A stretch of DNA of 64,000 bases, taken from NCBI GenBank assembly GCA_910890315.1, contig CAJVGD010000042.1, forward strand, positions 2,108,001-2,172,000, written 5' to 3'. This stretch comes from Serendipita indica DSM 11827. Taxonomy: Eukaryota; Basidiomycota; Agaricomycetes; Sebacinales; Serendipitaceae. Of this stretch, positions 44,212-55,863 are shown piece by piece. Position numbers and translations under genes: made by a program. The number at the start of each line of letters is the position of its first letter. Position 1 is the first letter of the stretch. Below the pieces are notes generated by a model, which saw only the letters and a program-made list of their open reading frames with translations, was not told the DNA's origin and made no database searches.

Positions 44212-45990
44212 TAAAGTGTAATGGATAGTAGTACAGCATGTATTTTCGTCATTCGTAATAGCAAACAGCCAAAATCAAAAAGCACAAAATAGTAAAGGCA
44301 GGGGGCGAAAGAAAAATAAAGAAAGAAAAACCCAGCCTATCAAATAGAACAATCTAAATGCACTCCATCCTGCACAAGTGTAGAAAGAACTAGATCTGCG
44401 GTCGGAACGACATGATCTCCTCGTACAACAGCTCCTTGAGCTGCTCCCTAGAAATATCGTCCTTGTGCAAATCAAACTCGAAAAACTCGGGATCGAGCGG
44501 CGGTGCCACGGGTTCGTCGTCGGGATCATGGTACGCCTCGAGATATGGGTGCGCAAGCGCATCCTCCACGCTGATCCGCTTCTTCGGATCAAACGTAAGT
44601 GTCTTCGTCAAGAAATCGACCGCCATCGGGCTCGCGTTAGGGAACAAGGTGGCAAATGGTCGCTTTTTCCGGAACGGCAAAGCGCGGATATAATCTCGAC
44701 TTCGTCGGGTGGTAATGGCATAAAATTCGTCGAGTGTCGGCGTACCGAGCACGTCCAAAATGAGCGTGAGCTGGTGGTGATAGTCTCGTCCAGGGAAGAG
44801 TGGCTTGCCGGACAACATTTCGGCGAGGATGCACCCTACCGACCAGACGTCGATAGCCTTGGTGTATTGCTTGAAAGTAAGCATAATCTCCGGCGCACGG
44901 TACCATCGAGTGGCGACGTATTCGGTCATGAAGCCCGTCTCGGTACCGCTGGGTTCCGCCGTCTTGACGCTGCGCGCGAGACCGAAATCGCACACTTTCA
45001 AGTCACAATTGGCGTTGAGGAGCAAGTTGGACGGCTTCAAATCACGGTGAATGACATCGGCGCTGTGCAACGCTTTGAGGGCGCGCAGAGTCTGGTAGAT
45101 GAAATACTGTGCGTGGTCGTCGGAGAGATCTTGAGTGCGAATGACACGGTGCATGTCCGTCTCCATCAGTTCTTGGATGAGGTAAACCTCTTTAAAGGCC
45201 TCGATCGACGCGGGCTTGATAATGTCCAAGATGGAAATGATCTAGAAACAATCAGCATGGCGGGTTTGACAGTATAATGAGCCACTCACATTTTCGCTCA
45301 CACCGGCCTCTGAGAGGAATTTGAGGAGCTTGAGCTCACGGAGCGTCCGGAGGCAGAACATTGAATGTTCAAACGGCGCAATCTTCTTGATCGCGACCTT
45401 GCGACCGGTCGGACGATGAACAGCAGAGCATACGATACCATATGCGCCTTCGCCGACAACATCGAGTACCTGGTACTGCGTGCCTAATAGCCACCCATCC
45501 AGCACATCCGCAGCAAACAAGCGGGTCCAAATCATCATATAGAAGGAGAAGCAGAGTGAACAAGAGACGATCAGCCTCCGGATCGAAATCTGAGAGGGGA
45601 AGAGCTACACACCGACGTTGAAGCGGACCTTGCGTGGTGCCGATTGGGCCTGGGAAGTAGAATGTCCGTGTTTGCTCTGCTTTGCGGCCGCGGCGTCCTT
45701 TGCAGGGGCAGCAGCGGCGGCGGGTTGTTGTTCAGAAGACATTGAAGGGGATCGATCGTTTCGTCTCGTCAAGAGGAGGATGTGAAAAAGTAGATGAAGA
45801 AAGAGGAATAGCTAGATATCAAGCCAACGGCGTCGTTGGAGGAAAGCCTGGTAGTGGTCGGGTCCAAAGGATGGGCCTTTAGAAAGGGCGAGTAAAAAGA
45901 TGGCTATCTAAGGAAGATGCGTACTGGATACACTCTGCTTATATGCTAGGGCGCGGTGAGAATGCTTGTCTACCCGCTCACCGCCCCGCT
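44212..45990. repeat. Direct segmental duplication, copy 2 (MAP kinase unit)
   Basis: Second copy of the unit at 38089-39870, same orientation. Both ends stop at similar points: downstream near GTGTAATGGATAGTAGTACA, upstream just past GCGCGGTGAGAATGCTTG. Confidence 0.85.
44390..45742 (-). CDS. Fus3/Kss1-type MAP kinase, copy 2
   Basis: Exons 45742-45613, 45483-45290 and 45241-44390 give 391 aa, one glutamine codon shorter than copy 1. All catalytic motifs are kept (GEGAYGIV, HRDLKPSN, DFG as KVCDFG, TEY in GFMTEYVATRWY). In the large exon amino-acid differences from copy 1 are few and mostly conservative (T/A, V/I, A/C, A/D, K/R), while many third-codon positions differ. That implies purifying selection on both copies. 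Intron positions and lengths agree with copy 1. Confidence 0.92.
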
Positions 45991-46495
45991 ATATCCCACC
46001 TACGCCGCCCCGTCCCACGCCTAGCCGCATGGCTCTGCTGGAAATATTGGGCATGCACATGAAACACACAACTATCAGGTTTCATGTCGAGCATAGCGAC
46101 CATCCACGAGCACACCAATCACAAGAGATAATGCACGAACAATGGTGTATAATCAACTCTGACAACCGTGTAACTAACGTGTACAAAATGGGTAATACTG
46201 TTGGTAACCACCTAGCGACCAGGGGGATCGCCCGTTACCCGCGCAACAGCCATGGGCAATGATGAGCAACACCGCACACATCTCACACCTCAACGGCAAA
46301 GGGTTTCACTTCCGCATCTATTACCAAGTACGTCCAACAGGTGCACAGTGCACGACTATTACAAATCCATATGAGACACCAAGCAGTGTCGGCAAACGAG
46401 CCATAAAACAGATACAACAAAAACTGTATGCATGAGTAGAAGTCGAAGAAAAAAACGATGCGGCTATCCATAGATAGCAAACATATGCACAAGCC
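45991..46495. other. Intergenic region
   Basis: No gene recognised between MAP kinase copy 2 and the 3' end of the GATA factor gene. Short open frames here have no recognisable content. Confidence 0.4.
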
Positions 46496-49400
46496 TTAGC
46501 TCGGAACGGCCTCGCCACTCGCCGACGGTGGGGTCGCCGAGGAAGACGCTCGAGTGCTTTCCGTCGTCGAAGAACCAACAACAAGGCCACTCGACGTCTT
46601 GCGTACTCTCTTCTGACTCGTCAGTACAGCAGACGTATTGCCTAGGCCAGGCGGTGAAGGCCGAAGCTCTGGCAAGTGGGAGTGTGTAGAGCTTGCATTG
46701 GGCGCAAGAGGTCTTGTTCCAGGGAGCTGCGAGGAGCCTCCACTCGCCGCGCCACCAGCCAGCGCCGCAGCGGCCGCTGCCGCCGCCGCGGATGTACTGG
46801 TCAGAGACGTCCGACGTGGATTTGACAATGTACTGGCGCGTGAAAGTGTAGAAGTGGTCGACTTTCGAGACGGATTCGTCAGCGTCGCGCCATTTCGGTT
46901 TCTACAATCCATGTCAACTAAGCGATCCCAGGTCACCCAAAGTAGCGCACCTCTTTTTGATCACGTCCGTTTTCAGCGACAGCGGTCTCGTCACACCATG
47001 GAGTTTCTACACAGCATCAGCCACAATAACTCCCAACAAAAGGAACAAAACTCACAAAGAACAACCCACAGGCATTGCAAAGCGGTTGCCCTTCTGGATT
47101 TCGTCTCCAGAGTGGCGTCGTCGTCGTACTGCAATTCGTGCACATCGTCTGCCCATCATCACCCTCGGGATTCGCTCCCGTCGAGCCACTCTTTTCCGTA
47201 AAGGAAACCTCGGCCTTTTTGTCGCTGGATACAGGCGCAAGGGTCCCACTCGAGCTCTTCTTGCGTGAATGCGAGTTGCCCGCCGCGGCCACCGTACCCG
47301 TCGACGTCCGTCGAGCCGTGTTCCCGCTCACACTCGATCGTCGCGCACCCGAATTTCTATTCCCAGGTGGACCCTCGAGCGTCGAGTTGTTGAGCGAACC
47401 AGGTTCAGAAGACACATTCGACGTCGACGCGCTCTTGCCCGTATTGGCCCGGTTCATCGACGCAGCCGCCGCAGCAGCAGCCATACTCCACTCGGCTGGA
47501 TCACGCATACCAGAAGAACCCAAGAGTGTAGGGTCGACCGTAAACGCAGACGCCGGGGCGCTTCCAGGACCGAGAGGCTGTTGTCCACCGAGATGCGCCA
47601 TCGAGTGCGAGATCGAGTCGCCAGTATAGCTCCCCGTTGGGAAAAAGATGCCACCCGACATGCGCATCCCCATCCCAACCGGGTCAAACGCCTCGTCAAA
47701 CGATCCAGGAGGCACATAGGCACCTCCAGACGCTGCCGTCGCAAATCGTTCTACACTCTCATCAATCGCGGCCGCTGCTGCTGCAGTTGCAATCTCCACC
47801 GTCGGGTCGACGTCTTCTCCACCAAGCCCATACGACTGGAAATCAAACTCGTCGCCCGTCCGTGGTGGAGCTTCGGTGCGAGGATAGGGGAAATCGACAG
47901 GTCCAGTGACAGATGACGTCCTTCCCAGAGAGTGGCCAAATGGAAAGTCGACGCCAGGAATCCCAACGCGAGAAAAGGGTATCGTAGAGGCAATGTCCGT
48001 GTTCATAAACAGGCGATCCGCGTCAGGGAGCGAAAAGGCATAATTGGTATTTGGATATGGACTTGCTGAATCCGTAGTCGACGTCGGCTCGCCACCAAGA
48101 CCAGGAGGATGCGAGAAGAATGCTTGATGGCTATGTAAACCTTCTTCATTGAGTTCACGTCGTTTCTATAAACGGTTAGAAGAGCTCTCTTTTCATATAG
48201 GAATAGAAGTACCGGTGGCTCTGATGGAGGAGGCATTGGCCGTCCATCAATCTGATGTCGCCCCGTGAGATTCTGCGACTCCTCTCCAGCATTCTTCGCA
48301 ACCGTATGATCAAAGCTCGTCTTTCTCACACGCCGGGGGAAACCCTCGGGGAGCGCGCCACGCATCTCGCCCTGCCACTGTCCATCACCCGCCGTCGGAC
48401 TCGCAAGTTGTTGGAACTGATAGAGCGGATGATGATATGCCGGTAAAGACGAAGAGATGAAATCATCAAGCGCAGCCGATACAGCTGGATCAACCGATTG
48501 CGGTGGTTGATGGTCTTGCTGTCCGTTTTCCTCTGCAAACGCAAGTGGCTGGTGAATCGCTGGCTGCGACGCTCTTCGTGCCATAACAGACGGCGGCACT
48601 GGAGCTCCTCCATCGACATCGATCCCTCTCTCCCGCAACGACTCGGTGAGCGTGACGTGCGGAACGACAACACCAGGGGGCGGCGCAAAATGGCCACGGA
48701 AAAAGTCGACACCCGAGCTCGGTGGACTCTCGGAGAACATTTGCAGACTCTTGGTCAAGAGCGACACGCTTGATGGTCCAGGCGGTACAGACCCAACAGC
48801 CTTGCCGACCCCACCTTGTTCCTCTTCTCCGTCCTCTTGTGGCTGAGCAGGTGAAGACGAACTTTTCGGAATCGCAATAGCAGCAGACGGAGCGGCCTGT
48901 TCCTTGTCTGCACCCGTCGTCGACGTCGTCGGTTGTTCAAACGTTTGTGGCTCCCACGTCGCGGGTTCACGAATCCCTCGTCCCATCGACGCAGACTGCA
49001 CGCCCATCGTGAATCCACCCATAAGAGGTTGTTGAGGTGTAAAGCCGGCATTGATCTGGTACGACATATTTCCCATGTTCAACGCCAACGGAGGTCGTGA
49101 TCGCGATCGACTATGCGAGGTAGCACGCCATTCCATTGGCGCACGCGACCGCGACCGCGACGCAGCACGCCAATCCATGCCATCTCTATTTTCCCCCATT
49201 AACACACTTTCCCCACATATGAGAATAGAAAAACACATACGCAATGTCATCCGCCTCTTCTTGCCCAGGACTTCCGTCCGCGGTATGAAACCCTTCAACG
49301 CGCATCTTTGCCTTTCGTCCTTTATCCACCGCCCTTCCACGCTCATCCTCTGACCCAGGCGAAAGCATCGTCTTCTTCTCCACACGCATCTTTGTCTGCT

Positions 49401-52083
49401 TGTCTACCGTAAGTGGCTTGAGTGTATCTGCTTCTTCGACTTGGAGCGCCTGCGCAGCCGCCATCTGAGCCGCACTCTGAGGGTCCAGAGCCTGTTGTCC
49501 AGCGCCACTCGTCCGCTGTTGTGAGTTGACATCGGCCTTCATCAACGGAGCCATCCCCGACGCAGACGCCGACGCCTCTCGATGTTTACGAAGCGCCATG
49601 GCCATCATACGCCACGTCAAATTTTCCATCCGTTGCGCGTGGGGTAAACTAGCCCTGGTACGCGCATACATCTTCCACACCTGTGTCGCCAACGGATCCT
49701 CGCGCGAAAGCCTCGACGACTCGTCATCTTCCCCTCCCACACCCATACCAGGACTGAAGGATGCATCATTCGAAGCGTGTCCAAATGCGCTCATAGGCAC
49801 ATGCGTATCGAGCGCCAACCCACGCTGATTCGGACTCATCATCGTGCGCATATCCAGTTTTGGCGTCATTTGATTATCCATCCCAGGAGACTTGACGCTC
49901 ATCGCAGGCGTATTCATCACAGACGACGTCGTCGGTGCCAAACTCCCCCGTCGTCGGCTGAGCGCCGCCGCATAAAAGTCGTCCGCCAAAATATCGGCCA
50001 ATCCCACTTGCTGCTTTGTCTGCTTCAAGTTGGCTCCACCACCACTACTAGCACCACCACGCCGCTGAGGTGTCTCGGCTTGGGAGAGTGGTGACCTAGC
50101 CGCGGTAAATCGTTCCATAGACGCATCGGATCCGGCTACTGCGCCGGCAGAGGGAGTAGGCGCATTCCTCGGAGTGTTCGCTTGCGTTCGGTTCGAGTCC
50201 GAACCGGGAGTATCGGCATTGGAGCTCGATGTTGGACCGGGTGTGCTCGCCATGTCGTCTTGTCCCTGCGCCAATCCTGTCGGGTAGTGGGCTAGCCCTT
50301 GTTGTTCCGCCATTTGTCTCCTCTGCTGTTCATATTGCTGCTGCGCATACAGTCGATATTGTTGCTCTTGAGTACTTGCACTGCCTGGATAACCAAGTTG
50401 TTCCGGTGTATAGGGTACATGCTGTTGAATTGAACCCGTGGTAGCTCCAAAATACGAACCCGAGCCTGGATGAGCGCTAACGCTGGTCATACTCGTGGCC
50501 GTAAGCGCGGGACTGGCACCAGTAAACCAGCTCTGCGTGGTATTCGTCGTGGCAGAGGTCATGCCAGGCGACGTGGATGTCGAGGGTAGACCCATGTTGG
50601 GAGAGGTGGATGTAAGCGGAAGCATGTTATTCGGTGATGTCGAGGATGAGAATACGGCGCTAGGGGTCATCCCACCAGCACTAGGAGATGTAACAAACGC
50701 GGACCCAGGCGTCATTGCCGGCGAGGCAACGCTTGCACTGGTATACGATGGAGACATGGGAGGTGGCTGCATTGTCGTGAAAGAATGTCCAGAGTACATG
50801 TTCTATAGCGCATTCAATCAATTTTTCGCCCTTCCATCAATAGAAGCAAAAAAAAAAAGAAAGAAAAAGCACCGCACCTGTGGGAACGCATATTCCTGAG
50901 TTGCATATTGAGTATCACTCCCCGTACTACCGTCGTCGTGACGAAGCTTTGTGGGCGAAAAATGACCACCTGTAATCGCAGGCTCGGCTACACTAGGCGG
51001 ATTCGGATTCGAAGGCGACATCCACAACGTCGGCGGGACATTCTTCATAGCACCCAAGCGCTGTACAGGTGGAGGCGCGGCCATGGGAGATGCAGTCCCA
51101 GCTCCTCGAGCACTACGAGCCGGATTGGGATGTTGGTACGGCGAATATCCATGCGCATGTTCGCGACCGTGATAATGAGGAGCTGGATATGGCCTCGTGG
51201 CGGTAGGACTCGGGTGAACCCACGAGAATGCGGCGCAGAGGGGATAGAAAGCTTTGGTGCTGGCCGTTCGCCACTACCTGGAGTATTGGGAGGTAATCGA
51301 GGACTCTTCATGCTCCCACTCCCCACGCTACGCTCAGAGACGGTAGGACTCCTCGCGCCGTCTCGTTGGTCTCTGAGGTAGTCGGCAATCCCGGTGGACG
51401 AAACAGAGAGCTGCCGTCTTGGTTTCCCATCCGACCGCTTCCCATCTTGTTGTGTCTTCCTCCCTTCCGACTCATTGAGTGGTTTTGTACTCAATGGTCT
51501 TGGAATCTCGAGTCTAGATCCTCCACCATTCAGACTAGCGTTGCTGCTCGCAGCACGCACAGGTAGCGGCGGCCGAACAGGGTTCGTGGACAATGTGGCT
51601 GCTCTTGGTTTCATCCCTTCTGGTGGAGGAGGAGCAACGAGTGGAGAGGCCTGAGCGACTTGGGCGAGTGAAGGCGGCGGTGGAGGAGGTAGAATCGAAA
51701 TTCCAGAGGGGGTTGGTGTTGCAGCCGGCGGTAAGGCAATATACGCTCCCCAATCAATAGGATCTGCACCGACAGCCGCAAAGCCCGCGGTGCTGATTGC
51801 ATTGAGAGGCAAATCCGAATAGGCGTCGATTGGGTGTCGTGCGGGAGATCCTGTGATACTGTTCGGACCGGTTGAAGGGACGGCAGGTGTCCAGGCGTAG
51901 AGATGGCTTGTATTAGAAGTAGATGGAGCAGCTGCTACTAAAAGAAAACAGAGTTGGCGTCAGTACATGCTGTGGCCTGGCACACCGTCGACTGGCTCAG
52001 CTCGGCGTCGGGCCGTAATGGCCAACGAGGACAAGCAGAGCCTAAAGGCAAAGAGACGCACCTGTTGGGTGTGTACTCTCCAT
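46496..52083 (-). CDS. areA: AreA/NIT2-type GATA nitrogen regulator, eight exons, one frameshift
   Basis: Exons: 52083-52062 (MESTHPT), 51937 to a main stretch ending at 50878, 50802-49241, 49185-48213, 48165-47056, 47006-46951 and 46901-46496. The N-terminal AreA-type conserved block is present ([34 protein letters not shown]). The single GATA zinc finger reads [24 protein letters not shown], then [20 protein letters not shown], split by an intron after CGLFF. Long serine/proline/alanine-rich linkers surround these blocks. Such factors bind GATA sites and activate nitrogen-catabolite genes in the nucleus. Near 51205-51225 the frame shifts by one base between [11 protein letters not shown] and [12 protein letters not shown] with no intron possible, so either a sequence error or a real break exists. 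Confidence 0.85.
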
Positions 52084-53698
52084 GTTTCTGTAGAGCTATT
52101 TCGAGGGGAAAATCACGTCGTCTTGTTCAATGTCGGTGGGGGCCGAGCAGCGAGGCGGGAGGAGCGTCTGTGATGGACGCTGATGCTGGTAAAGCTGACT
52201 AAAAGCGTAATTAGCGTACAGAAACGAATAAAGACCCTGCAGGGCTCGTCGACGGTGACGCAAAAGCGCGAGTTGTCCGAGGAGCTCGAGCGAAAACACA
52301 CGGCTCAGTCTCGGTGCGTCCTAGGCGTTGAGAGGACAGACGGGCAGAAACAAGAGAGTCGACGAGGAGCAGGAAAAGAACAAGAACAAGATGGTCTACC
52401 TGGCTGGATCGATGGCGAGTTCTGGTTGAGACGTGATCGATGGGATGGGCACGCTGCTCGTCGCCGTCGTCGTCGCCGTCGTTGGAGATAATGTCCGTGT
52501 CGAGTGCCGTCTTGGAGGTCGCGGTCGAGGTGGATGGCAAAGCTCTGCCGTGGCCGCGCGCGTAATGGACCAAGTCTTGGATCGTGTATGCTGGAGAAAA
52601 AAAAGGAGCTCTGTTCGATGTATCCAGCAGCACAGTAATCACCGACGACGCCGTCTGTCGTGGTTCTTACTGGCACGGAAGGGGGGGGATCCAAGTTTGT
52701 GTGCACTTTGGTCCACTTCGACGACGAGCCCAGACCCTCGAATTGTGTCCCAGACGGAGAATCAAAGGCGGAAATTGGGACGTATATTGTAGAAACAACA
52801 AGGGCCGACGTCAGGGAGGACGACGGGACCTGGGATTCTGCACGGGTGTAATAATGCAGGTGGTGTACATTTTAGCAACAGCTACAGAAGAGAACTACAA
52901 ATTACCAAGTAATCCTCACTTATTCTCACCAAACGGAGCTCTTGCAGCGGCCGCGGAGCACGTGGCTTGCGCCATTCGAGGCCGCCGATTGGCTGAGCCT
53001 TTTTACGCGCAAAAGATTGCATCCGTCTTTGTAAATTGCAGGCGATTCGAATCTAGGCCAAAGCACCGCACACCGTCCAGACGACGAGACCTGGAAACTG
53101 TGCAAAACCTAGTAAATACTTGAGACATCGACGGATCAACACGTACATTACTCGCGTGCATTCCACATCCGCCCTTGGGTGTTCCCTCGCTTCGTTGCTC
53201 GCGTGGCCCGATTTCACTGATCTCTCTCTCTTTTGCTCTAAATACATGTCCGGTGGCCGCTATACAATTGGCGTACATTCATTCAGGCTGGCAGCCCTCA
53301 CGTGCAGCCCCATAGCCGAACGAGCTCTCTACTATTTTCCCCCGTTTCGAAAATACAAAAAAAGAAGACTACTCCAGGGAAACGGATCCACAAGCGCGAC
53401 AGGTGGAGGTTTGCCTTCGACCACGGACCCATCTCACTTAGTGCCTTGTGCGACCTGTCCAATTTATATTGCCCCGCGTTCCGCATTACAACGCCACGCA
53501 CGCATTCATTTCATCCACCATACTGGTCATTCGTCCCATCTTCTGACCTTTGCCGAACTCGAGACGGTTCGCGCTCCGACGGAGGCGCAGTTCGGGGTCC
53601 CGCTCGCTTACCAGTTCCCGTCCATTGTCAGGCTCCGCAGTAGACCGAAACACCACTACATTTCCAACGATTTCGTTCAAAGCTAGCGCATTCGACAA
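52084..53698. other. 5' region of the GATA gene and intergenic spacer
   Basis: About 1.6 kb between divergent starts of the GATA and F-box genes. The plus-strand frame 53120-53686 (188 codons) contains CATCPIYIAPRSALQRHARI followed by H, which has C-x2-C-x12-H-x3-H zinc-finger spacing. It lacks the usual aromatic and leucine pattern and has no other support. No other gene was recognised. Confidence 0.4.
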
Positions 53699-55514
53699 AT
53701 GAGTAGCCCAAAGTGCGTACATACTCTAGATCGCTCATCATCTGACACATCGAACCAGGATCAAACTCACAAACCGTGTTCCCGCTCCGAGAGAACGCGC
53801 CGAAATTCAAAGGGTCATCAAACGAGATGAAGAGGAGCTTGCTCGTCTTATAAAGGATCTCGAACTCGTAGAAAAACAGATTACTACCCAAGGAGAGATT
53901 ATACACAACTACAAGGAGGCACTCACAATGGCCGACTCCATGCGTCGTGTTACTGAGAGAGCACGCAAAACCATGGCTGGGAACGGGAACATACTCGCCG
54001 TCCACAGTGCCAATACGTCGGTTAGAGTTTCCTGCGACGAGACCTCATACCAGAAATATGAAGATATCTATAAAGAAATCAATGCGATAAGGAAAATCGC
54101 TATCGAAGAGGCACAGAAGGCCACCAACAAGATTGCTCAGCTAGATGCCTCCATAAGAGGCACAAAGCGAGACTTGGAGAGTGAAGAATCCCTTCTGGAA
54201 GTATACGAGTTTTCCAAACAGGACATCTCTGTCATGATAGCTCGACTACAAGAAGGTATCGCCATCAAGAAGAACTTGGCCAGCGCAAGGCGCATCGTTC
54301 CAGTAGAAGTTTGGGAATATATCTTTCTCCTCTGCGTCTCAGAGGAAGAGGCCTTGTTTGGTGATAATCAACGTAATGGACGTCCGCCGTTTACAGCTCT
54401 TAAACTCTCAGGAGTCTGTCGACAGTGGCGAGACATAGTGACCGGGCAACCCAAGCTCTGGCAATGTATAGCAATTCCACACCATGATAAGATTAGCACC
54501 GGTCAAAGGGGACGAATCTCATACTACAGAGCGCAGTGCTCTCCTCTCCTTCCCAAAGTCTATACATATACACATAATGTGCTCGTTGGAAGCTTCACTG
54601 TTGACCTTGTTGACTTTATGCTGGACACCTTCAGCAAATATAGCGAACTGGATCTACTTGCTCGGCCATTTAGTGTTATGCGAGGACCGAATCACATGCA
54701 AGTTTTGGAAAGATTAGTACCGAGAACAGATGTCCTAAAGCTTACAGGATATTGCGAATGGAGGCGTCCGTGCCCAGCAGCAAACCTTGATTTTCTCCAA
54801 AATACCAAGCATCTCATAGTCATAGGCCAAAATATGGACCTAAGGGGCATTTCTAACAGTGCCGAAAACCTCACCCTCACTTCCCTCAATCTCACGGAGG
54901 TCGCTATGCAAACAGAAATATTCCCTGGCTGGCTACAACCACTGAAGAAGCTCAGATATGTGGAAATGTTCAAAGTCACTTTTACCCCAGCTGCCGTTGT
55001 CGATACTATCGAAATGCCAGCTATGGAGCATCTTCTCTGTGATTTTAGTATATATTCTTTTATTTCCCGTTCCATGAACGCACCGAGGTTGAAGCAGCTC
55101 GATTTGATCACTGCCAATATCGAAGAGTTACATGCACACGACTGGGACACAAAATTGGGCACAAATTTTCACAAAAATGTTCGGACCCTCACCATAGCCC
55201 ACATGTCAACACAAATACTCGAGTTTGATGAACTTGAGCGCATACTTGACTGCTTTCCCAATGTTATGCACCTGGGGCTCGGTGGCACCTCGATCACCTC
55301 TGGCCTCCTCTCCCTCACAAACCTTAGTCGAATCGCAAATATGAAGAGATTGACGCTCATGAATAGCGAGATCAAAGAGGAGGAGCTTTCATCGTTTATG
55401 CGGAGGGTCGCCACCTCGCATCAGAGAACGCCAGAGCTAGTCATCTTGGGTTGCGCCAACGTTGACCCGTACGCAATCGAGAGGCTCCAGAATAAGGACT
55501 CTATGACAGATTGA
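53699..55514 (+). CDS. F-box protein with N-terminal coiled coil, family B, intact
   Basis: A mini-exon (53699-53712) encodes MSSP. A 46-nt intron leads to the main exon (53759-55514) beginning KIKLTNRVPAPRERAEIQRV. The coiled coil (about residues 20-190, for example ATNKIAQLDASIRGTKRDLE) precedes the F-box core VPVEVWEYIFLLCVSEEEAL, with LSGVCRQWRDIVTGQPKLW. Leucine-rich irregular repeats follow to LQNKDSMTD. About 589 aa, uninterrupted. Tandem with a same-strand paralogue starting 350 bp downstream. Probable SCF ubiquitin-ligase adaptor; substrate unknown. Confidence 0.8.
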
Positions 55515-55863
55515 TGGAGAATAAACTGGTTCCCGAGCTGTATAGTTTAGATGTTTCGTTGAATTAGCACGTTTCCTAGTAGCCAACTTTATTCGACAAA
55601 CCTATCAGTTTATGGCCAGATGGCGTCTCACCGTGAGGTGCATTGCGTTGTCCCGCATCCTTGCTCGTTAGACGCCGTGCGTATTCAGTCCTCCGTCGGC
55701 CATGGTACTGGCGCGCGTCATCAGAAAATCTTGTGACCTTGTCGAATAGCGACACGTCACAAGGTCTGCCAACGACCAGTCTCCTTCGTCCTGGGGCATC
55801 CTGGCTTGCCGGCATTTGCAGTCTCTATCTTGAACTCAACTTCGCACTTTACTTCTCATGGGA

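Noticed and set aside
47075-47629. Plus-strand frames of 184-215 codons over the GATA gene
   Set aside because: Antisense of serine/alanine-rich coding sequence, a common source of long shadow frames.
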